Under the pieces are notes generated by a model, which was not told the origin of the DNA, did not search any database, and saw nothing but the letters and a program-made list of their open reading frames with translations. 64,000 bases of DNA from Massilia endophytica (GTDB taxonomy: Bacteria; Pseudomonadota; Gammaproteobacteria; Burkholderiales; Burkholderiaceae_D). The stretch lies in assembly GCF_021165955.1 (NCBI RefSeq), contig NZ_CP088952.1:3410001-3474000 (forward strand), written 5' to 3'. This document shows positions 58,479 through 64,000 of the stretch, in pieces (the first letter of the stretch is position 1; every line of letters starts with the position of its first letter). Made by a program: the position numbers and the translations under genes.

Positions 58479-59708
58479 ATGTCCAAGTTCCGTCTCGCTC
58501 ATCTCGGCCTGGTGATGGCCGCCATTGGTTTTAGCGCCGCCGCCCCGCTGGCAGGCCTGGTTCCGGCCGCGTATGCTGCCGATACCGTGCGCGCCGAAGT
58601 TGGCAAACCATTGCAGGAAGCCCAGCGCCTGGCCTCGTCCGGCAAGAACCGCGAAGCCCTGGCGAAACTGAAAGAAGCCGACGCCGTCGGTGGCAAGACC
58701 GAATTCGAGAAATACCAGATTGAACGCGTGCGCGCCTCGGCCGCCGCCGCCGCCGGCGACAGCGACACCGCTGCCCGCGCCTTTGAGGCCGTGATCAACT
58801 CCGGCCGCCTGTCCGCCGCGGAACAGCCGAAATTCACCGAAGCCCTGGCCGGCATGTACTACCGCGCCAAGGACTACAACAAGGCCATCACCTGGATCCA
58901 GCGCGCCCTGAAGGACAATCCGAACAACGGCACCATGCGCGACCTGCTGATCCAGACCTACTACATCAGCGGCAAGTACAACGAAGCGGCCAAGGAACTG
59001 CAGTCGCAGGGCAAGACCAGCGAGCAGAACCTGCAGATGCTGGCCAATATCCAGCTCAAGCAGAACGACAAGGCCGGCTATGTGCAGACCCTGGAAAAGC
59101 TGGCCGGCCAGTATCCCAAAGCCTCCTACTGGGCCGACCTGCTGAACCGCGTGGTGGGCAAGCCGGGCTTCTCCCCTACCCTGAACCTGGACGTGATGCG
59201 CCTGAAACTGGCCCTGGGCCAGCTGGCCAAGCCGGCCGAATTCATGGAAATGGGCCAGCTCGCGCTGCAGGCGCGCAATGCGCCTGAATCGCTGAAGATC
59301 ATCGAGCAGGGCTACAAGAAGGGCGCCCTGGGCACCGGCACCGACGCCGGCCGCCACCAGCGCCTGAAAGACCTGGCCGTGAAGAGCCAGGCCGAGCACA
59401 GCGCCAACCTGGCGAAGGACGAGGCCGAAGCCATTGCCCAGAAAGACGCCGACACCCTGGCCAACATCGGCTTCGCGCTGGTGAGCGACGGCAAGGGCGA
59501 GGAAGGCCTGAAACTGATCGACCAGGCCATGAAGTTCGGCACCGCGCGCAATCCGGAAGCGATGAAGCTGCACTATGGCATCGCCCAGTTCCGCGCTGGC
59601 AAGAAAGCGGCTGCCATCAGCACCCTGAAATCGGTGCGCGGCACCAGCGGCGAAGCCGAACTGGCCCGCTACTGGGTGCTGTACATCAACAATCCGATTT
59701 CCGGCTGA
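58479..59708 (+). CDS. Exported tetratricopeptide-repeat-like protein linked to the TonB system
   Basis: 409 residues. A signal peptide (residues 1-34, ending AAYAA) is followed by helical repeats of about 34 residues with TPR-like pairs (EAQRLASSGKNREALAKLKE, AGMYYRAKDYNKAITWIQRA, LIQTYYISGKYNEAAKELQS) and a mixed C-terminal half. It is probably periplasmic. The position after tonB-exbB-exbD-exbD suggests an accessory role in energy transduction, as with TtpC- or TPR-containing TonB systems elsewhere, but this is inference. GAAAGAAA is the only ribosome-site candidate. A strong terminator follows. Confidence 0.82.
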   Translation: MSKFRLAHLGLVMAAIGFSAAAPLAGLVPAAYAADTVRAEVGKPLQEAQRLASSGKNREALAKLKEADAVGGKTEFEKYQIERVRASAAAAAGDSDTAARAFEAVINSGRLSAAEQPKFTEALAGMYYRAKDYNKAITWIQRALKDNPNNGTMRDLLIQTYYISGKYNEAAKELQSQGKTSEQNLQMLANIQLKQNDKAGYVQTLEKLAGQYPKASYWADLLNRVVGKPGFSPTLNLDVMRLKLALGQLAKPAEFMEMGQLALQARNAPESLKIIEQGYKKGALGTGTDAGRHQRLKDLAVKSQAEHSANLAKDEAEAIAQKDADTLANIGFALVSDGKGEEGLKLIDQAMKFGTARNPEAMKLHYGIAQFRAGKKAAAISTLKSVRGTSGEAELARYWVLYINNPISG

Positions 59709-59730
59709 TCCCGGCCTTCGGCTTGTCCGC

Positions 59731-59764
59731 AAAGCGCCGCCTGCCCCAGCAGGCGGCGCTTTTT
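59731..59764 (+). terminator. Rho-independent terminator after the repeat-protein gene
   Basis: AAAGCGCCGCCTG, loop CCCCAG, CAGGCGGCGCTTT, then further T's to 59764. A 13-base stem; strong. Confidence 0.95.
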
Positions 59765-59823
59765 GCTTGTGGGCGGGCTATAATCGAGCATTCAGGCAGA
59801 GAAACAAGAGAATCACACACCTC

Positions 59824-60795
59824 ATGAAGGTTTTTCGCGGACTTCCGAACGCAGCGGCGCGCGCGCCCTGCGCCCTCACGATCGGCAATTTCGACGGCGT
59901 CCACCGCGGCCACCAGGCGCTGCTGGCGCAGGTGCGCGCTGCCGCCTCGTCGCTGGGCCTGGAAGCGGCCGTCATGACCTTCGAGCCCCATCCCCGCGAG
60001 TTCTTCGCCCGCAGGATGGGCCAGCCGGACAAGGCCCCACCCCGCATCGCCAACCTGCGCGACAAGCTCGCTTCCCTGGCCAATAACGGCATCGACCGCG
60101 TCATCGTCGAACACTTCAGCGACAGCTTCGCCTCCCTCACGCCCCAGGAATTCACGGAGCGCGTGCTGGTCGAGGGCCTGCACGTCAAATGGCTGATGGT
60201 GGGCGACGACTTCTGCTATGGCGCCAAGCGGGCGGGCAATGTGGCCCTGCTCAAGGAAGCGGGCCGGCGCTACGGCTTCCAGGTCGAGACCCTGCCCACG
60301 GTGATGAACGGCGACATCCGCATCTCCTCCTCCGCCGTGCGCGCCGCGCTGGCGGCAGGCGACTTCGCGCGCGCCGAACAGCTGCTGGGCCACCCCTATT
60401 CGATTTCCGGCCATGTGATCCATGGCCAGAAGCTGGGCCGCGACCTGGGCTTCCCCACCCTGAACCTGCGCGTACCGCACCGCCCCGCCCTCTCGGGCAT
60501 CTTCATCGTGCAGGTGCACGGCCTGGCCGCGGGCCCCATGCCTGCCGTGGCCAGCCTGGGCGTGCGTCCCACGGTGGAGGATGCGGGCCGCGTGCTGCTG
60601 GAAGTGCATGTCTTCGACTTTGCACGCTCCTGCTACGGCGAACGCGTGCGCGTCGAGTTCCTGCACAAGATCCGCGACGAAGAAAAGTTCATCGACCTGC
60701 CCACGCTGACTGCCGCCATCGAGCGCGACGCGATGGAAGCGCGCGCTTATTTCCGCGAGCGCAGCGGCGCCGTCACCGCCACCGACCGAATTTGA
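59824..60795 (+). CDS. ribF: Bifunctional riboflavin kinase / FAD synthetase RibF
   Basis: 323 residues from ATG 59824. The N-terminal FMN adenylyltransferase domain has TIGNFDGVHRGHQALL and the ISSSAVRAAL motif. The C-terminal riboflavin kinase domain has GRDLGFPTLNL, SLGVRPTVED and LEVHVFDF. It makes FMN and then FAD. The longer frame to 59767 includes the terminator and is rejected. ribF-ileS-lspA is a common bacterial order, with 54 bases to ileS. Confidence 0.95.
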   Translation: MKVFRGLPNAAARAPCALTIGNFDGVHRGHQALLAQVRAAASSLGLEAAVMTFEPHPREFFARRMGQPDKAPPRIANLRDKLASLANNGIDRVIVEHFSDSFASLTPQEFTERVLVEGLHVKWLMVGDDFCYGAKRAGNVALLKEAGRRYGFQVETLPTVMNGDIRISSSAVRAALAAGDFARAEQLLGHPYSISGHVIHGQKLGRDLGFPTLNLRVPHRPALSGIFIVQVHGLAAGPMPAVASLGVRPTVEDAGRVLLEVHVFDFARSCYGERVRVEFLHKIRDEEKFIDLPTLTAAIERDAMEARAYFRERSGAVTATDRI

Positions 60796-60849
60796 GTGCC
60801 GCGCCACCGCAACGACACTCACACCGAAACACGATAAAGAAAACCTGAT

Positions 60850-63714
60850 ATGTCCGAAAACAAAGCAAAGAAGGCCGAGAGCAAGTACCCGGTCAACATG
60901 ACTGAAACGCCCTTCCCCATGCGCGGCGACCTCGCCAAGCGCGAGCCGGGCTGGGTGAAGCAATGGCAGGAAAAGAAGATCTACGAGCGCGTGCGCAAGG
61001 CTGCCGCCGGCCGTCCCAAGTTCGTGCTGCACGACGGTCCGCCCTATGCGAACGGCGACATCCACCTGGGCCACGCCGTCAACAAGATCCTGAAGGACAT
61101 CGTCGTCAAGTCGCGCACCATGGCGGGCTTCGATGCGCCCTATGTGCCGGGCTGGGACTGCCACGGCATGCCCATCGAGATCCAGATCGAGAAGCAGTTC
61201 GGCAAGAACCTGCCGACCGCCGAAGTGCTGACGAAGGCCCGCGCCTACGCGCTGGAGCAGATCGACCGCCAGCGCGCGGGCTTCATCCGCCTGGGCGTGC
61301 TGGGCGAGTGGGACAATCCCTACCTCACCATGGCCTACAGCAATGAGGCAGACGAGCTGCGCGCCCTGGGCAAGCTGCTGGAAAAGGGCTATGTCTACCG
61401 CGGCCTGAAGCCGGTGAACTGGTGCTTCGACTGCGGCTCCGCCCTGGCGGAAGCGGAAGTGGAATACCAGGACAAGCGCGACCCGGCCATCGACGTGGGC
61501 TTCAAGTTCGCCGAGTTCGACAAGCTGGCCGCCGCCTTCGGCCTGGACACGCTGCCCACCGAGAACGGCTTCGTCGTGATCTGGACCACCACGCCCTGGA
61601 CCATCCCGTCCAACCAGGCGCTGAACGCCAATCCGGAAGTGACCTATGCACTGGTCGAAACGAGCCGCGACGGCGCTCCCCTCCTGCTCCTGCTGGCGCA
61701 GGACCTGGTGGAGGCCTGCCTGCAGCGCTACAAGCTGGAAGGCAAGGTCATTGCCACCACCACGGGCGCCAAGCTGGGAGGCATCGCCTTCCGCCATCCG
61801 CTGCACGGCCGCGACGCTTTCTACGACCGCCTGTCGCCCATGTACCTGGCCGACTATGTGACCACGGACAGCGGCACCGGCATCGTGCACTCCGCGCCTG
61901 CCTACGGCCTGGAAGACTTCATCTCCTGCCGCCAGCACGGCATGAAGGACGACGAGATCCTGACGCCCGTGATGGGCGACGGCAAATACGCCTCCACCCT
62001 GCCGCTCTTCGGCGGCATGACGATCTGGGAAGCTTCGAAGCCCATCTGCGACGCCCTGCGCGAAGCGGGCGCCCTGTTCGAACTGAAGATGTTCGACCAC
62101 AGCTACATGCACTGTTGGCGCCACAAGACGCCTATCGTCTACCGCGCCACCTCGCAGTGGTTCGCGGGCATGGACATCCAGCCCCTGGACGGCGGCGCCA
62201 CCCTGCGCGAGACCGCGCTCGAAGGCATCGCCCAGACCCAGTTCTTCCCTGACTGGGGCAAGGCCCGCCTGCACGGCATGATCGCCAACCGTCCGGACTG
62301 GACCCTCTCGCGCCAGCGCCAGTGGGGCGTGCCCATGGCCTTCTTCGTGCACAAGGAAACGGGCGAGCTGCATCCGCGCACCCAGGAACTGCTGGAGCAG
62401 GTTGCGCAGCGCGTCGAGAAGAACGGCATCGACGCCTGGCTGGCCCTCGACCCGAAAGAGCTGCTGGGCGACGAAGCGGACATGTACCTGAAGAACAAGG
62501 ACACGCTGGACGTGTGGTTCGACTCGGGCGTCACGCACCAGACCGTGCTGCGCGGCTCGCATGCCCAGCAGTCCCACTTCCCGGCGGACCTGTACCTGGA
62601 AGGCTCGGACCAGCACCGCGGCTGGTTCCACTCCTCGCTGCTCACCTCCTCCATGCTGAACGGCCGCCCGCCTTACAAGGCGCTGCTGACGCACGGCTTC
62701 ACGGTGGATGGCGAAGGCAAGAAGATGTCCAAATCCCTGGGCAATACGCTGGCGCCGCAGAAGATCTCCGACACCCTGGGCGCCGACATCCTGCGCCTGT
62801 GGATCGCCGCGACCGACTACACGGGCGAGCTCTCGATCTCGGACGAGATCCTGAAGCGCGTCACGGAGTCCTACCGCCGCCTGCGCAATACCCTGCGCTT
62901 CCTGCTGGCGAACACCTCGGACTTCGATCCCAAGGCGAACGCCGTGCCCGTGGCCGAAATGCTGGAAACGGACCGCTACGCCCTGGCCAGCCTCGCCGTG
63001 CTGCAGTCCTCCATCGAGAAGCACTACGAGCAGTACGAATTCCACCCCGTGGTGTCCAAGCTGCAGAACTACTGCTCGGAAGACCTGGGCGGCTTCTACC
63101 TCGACATCCTGAAGGACCGCCTGTACACCACGGCCGTCGATTCGAAGGCCCGCCGCTCGGCGCAGACGGCACTGTGGCACATCACGCAAAGCCTGCTGCG
63201 CATGCTGGCGCCGGTGCTCTCCTTCACCGTCGAAGAAGCCTGGGCCTCGTTCGCCGGCACGGAAGCCTATGCTTCCAGCGACGAGACCATCTTCACGCAA
63301 ACCTGGTGGCAGCTGCCCGCCGTGCCGGACAGCGAAGCCCTGCTGGCGAAGTACGCCACCATCCTTGCCGTGCGCGCGGACGTCACCAAGCAGCTCGAAG
63401 ACCTGCGCACCTCGGGCGCCATCGGCTCCTCGCTGCAGGCCGAACTCGAAATCAAGGCCTCGGGCGAGAAGTACAAGGCGCTCTCCAGCCTGGGCGACGA
63501 CCTGAAGTTCGTCTTCATCACCTCCCTGGCCAAGGCCATCGAGGTGGCGAAGGAAGCGGATGAGGCGGTGGCGGTTGCCGCCTCGCAGAACGCGAAGTGC
63601 GAGCGCTGCTGGCACTACCGCGCGGACGTGGGCGTCAATCCAGCCCACCCCACCCTGTGCGGCCGCTGCGACAGCAATCTGCATGGCGCGGGCGAAGTGC
63701 GCAAGGTCGCTTAA
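60850..63714 (+). CDS. ileS: Isoleucyl-tRNA synthetase
   Basis: 954 residues, standard bacterial size. The class I signatures are present: HLGH in PYANGDIHLGHAVNK and KMSKS in GEGKKMSKSLGNT. The editing (CP1) domain contains WTTTPWTIPSNQAL and GTGIVHSAPAYGLEDF. The C-terminal zinc finger (CERCWHYRADVG and CGRCDSNL) marks the zinc-containing type. It charges tRNA-Ile and edits valine. It is followed by lspA 69 bases downstream. A very long antisense frame covers it but is an artefact of GC-rich codons. Confidence 0.98.
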   Translation: MSENKAKKAESKYPVNMTETPFPMRGDLAKREPGWVKQWQEKKIYERVRKAAAGRPKFVLHDGPPYANGDIHLGHAVNKILKDIVVKSRTMAGFDAPYVPGWDCHGMPIEIQIEKQFGKNLPTAEVLTKARAYALEQIDRQRAGFIRLGVLGEWDNPYLTMAYSNEADELRALGKLLEKGYVYRGLKPVNWCFDCGSALAEAEVEYQDKRDPAIDVGFKFAEFDKLAAAFGLDTLPTENGFVVIWTTTPWTIPSNQALNANPEVTYALVETSRDGAPLLLLLAQDLVEACLQRYKLEGKVIATTTGAKLGGIAFRHPLHGRDAFYDRLSPMYLADYVTTDSGTGIVHSAPAYGLEDFISCRQHGMKDDEILTPVMGDGKYASTLPLFGGMTIWEASKPICDALREAGALFELKMFDHSYMHCWRHKTPIVYRATSQWFAGMDIQPLDGGATLRETALEGIAQTQFFPDWGKARLHGMIANRPDWTLSRQRQWGVPMAFFVHKETGELHPRTQELLEQVAQRVEKNGIDAWLALDPKELLGDEADMYLKNKDTLDVWFDSGVTHQTVLRGSHAQQSHFPADLYLEGSDQHRGWFHSSLLTSSMLNGRPPYKALLTHGFTVDGEGKKMSKSLGNTLAPQKISDTLGADILRLWIAATDYTGELSISDEILKRVTESYRRLRNTLRFLLANTSDFDPKANAVPVAEMLETDRYALASLAVLQSSIEKHYEQYEFHPVVSKLQNYCSEDLGGFYLDILKDRLYTTAVDSKARRSAQTALWHITQSLLRMLAPVLSFTVEEAWASFAGTEAYASSDETIFTQTWWQLPAVPDSEALLAKYATILAVRADVTKQLEDLRTSGAIGSSLQAELEIKASGEKYKALSSLGDDLKFVFITSLAKAIEVAKEADEAVAVAASQNAKCERCWHYRADVGVNPAHPTLCGRCDSNLHGAGEVRKVA

Positions 63715-63783
63715 GCAGCAAGCAGTTCCGGTCCCGCCGCCGTGCCATGGCGCGGCGGCGGCCTCCAACACACCTGAGAACAC

Positions 63784-64000
63784 ATGGCCACCAACAAGAA
63801 AACCTTCTCGAACGCGCCTTCCTCCAGCCTTGCGCCGTGGCTGGGCATTGCCGCCATCGTCATCCTGTTCGACCAGCTCTCCAAGATCACCATCAGCAAA
63901 CTGTTCGTCTACGGCGAAGAAAAGGTGGTCACCAGCTTCTTCAATCTCGTGCTGGCCTATAACCGCGGCGCGGCCTTCAGCTTCCTCTCCAACGAGAGCG
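63784..64000 (+). CDS. lspA: Lipoprotein signal peptidase LspA, N-terminal part (cut by window edge)
   Basis: 72 residues are visible from ATG 63784. The first membrane helix carries the conserved aspartate region WLGIAAIVILFDQLSKITIS, and the conserved FNLVLAYNRGAAFSFLSNES block follows; the catalytic C-terminal motifs lie beyond the edge. LspA cleaves prolipoprotein signal peptides such as that of FlgH seen here. It is the third gene of ribF-ileS-lspA. Confidence 0.93.
   Translation, partial: MATNKKTFSNAPSSSLAPWLGIAAIVILFDQLSKITISKLFVYGEEKVVTSFFNLVLAYNRGAAFSFLSNES

Noticed and set aside
59686..63783. 1365-codon open frame antisense to ribF and ileS
   Set aside because: It is a mirror of GC-rich codon usage: the + strand genes are full-length and motif-complete, while the antisense product is His/Gln/Arg/Gly-rich without any known motif.

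Overview
The window is a high-GC bacterial chromosome segment with the gene content and order of a betaproteobacterium, most likely of the Massilia/Duganella/Janthinobacterium group (Oxalobacteraceae, Burkholderiales). This placement is inferred from MotC/MotD stators beside flhF-flhG-fliA, the moaA-mobA-moeA block, the rne/rluC divergent pair and the palindromic GGGGTCTGTCCCC-type intergenic repeats; no rRNA or tRNA gene is present to test it. Almost everything is core genome: no insertion sequence, prophage, integron or CRISPR array was found.

Layout. (1) 1-26358 is one large flagellar island. The end of fliK and then fliLMNOPQR run on the + strand; flgBCDEFGHIJKL run on the - strand; flgA-flgM-flgN run on the + strand; flhB-flhA-flhF-flhG-fliA-motC-motD run on the - strand. 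Together they encode the C-ring, export gate, rod, hook, rings, hook-filament junction, stator, anti-sigma factor and sigma-28. Two good sigma-28 promoters are visible, before flgM and before flgK. A broken Rpn/DUF4351-type gene sits between flhA and flhF. Two large palindromes, one of them a perfect 84-bp palindrome, fill the gaps between the convergent pairs fliR/flgL and flgN/motD. (2) 26507-33000 holds an unknown gene, a glycosyltransferase, an RsuA-type pseudouridine synthase, a short FNR-box-driven transcription unit, and the - strand run rluC-HAD phosphatase-Rieske protein-sppA. (3) 33000-36530 is rne with a long leader and a textbook terminator. (4) 36546-44112 carries chrA, moaA, a fused mobA-moeA gene, a fused CoA-transferase, rmuC and a group II truncated haemoglobin. 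(5) 44146-50046 has a perfect FNR box, a membrane histidine kinase/response regulator pair resembling LqsS/LqsR-type systems, an FtsX-type permease and an adenine/adenosine deaminase. (6) 50287-55353 is prkA(yeaG)-yeaH-spoVR, the stress-associated kinase operon. (7) 55735-59764 is tonB-exbB-exbD-exbD followed by a periplasmic repeat protein. (8) 59824 to the end is ribF-ileS-lspA, cut by the window edge.

The items most worth a second look are: the FNR-type short transcription unit at 29296-29665; the perfect FNR box over the globin gene with an apparently leaderless start; an FlhG that keeps the FlhF-activating helix but has lost its ATP-binding motifs; a single-ORF MobA-MoeA fusion; the giant palindromes; and the kinase/regulator pair. 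All functional names rest on recognisable motifs and gene order read by eye; no database search was run.
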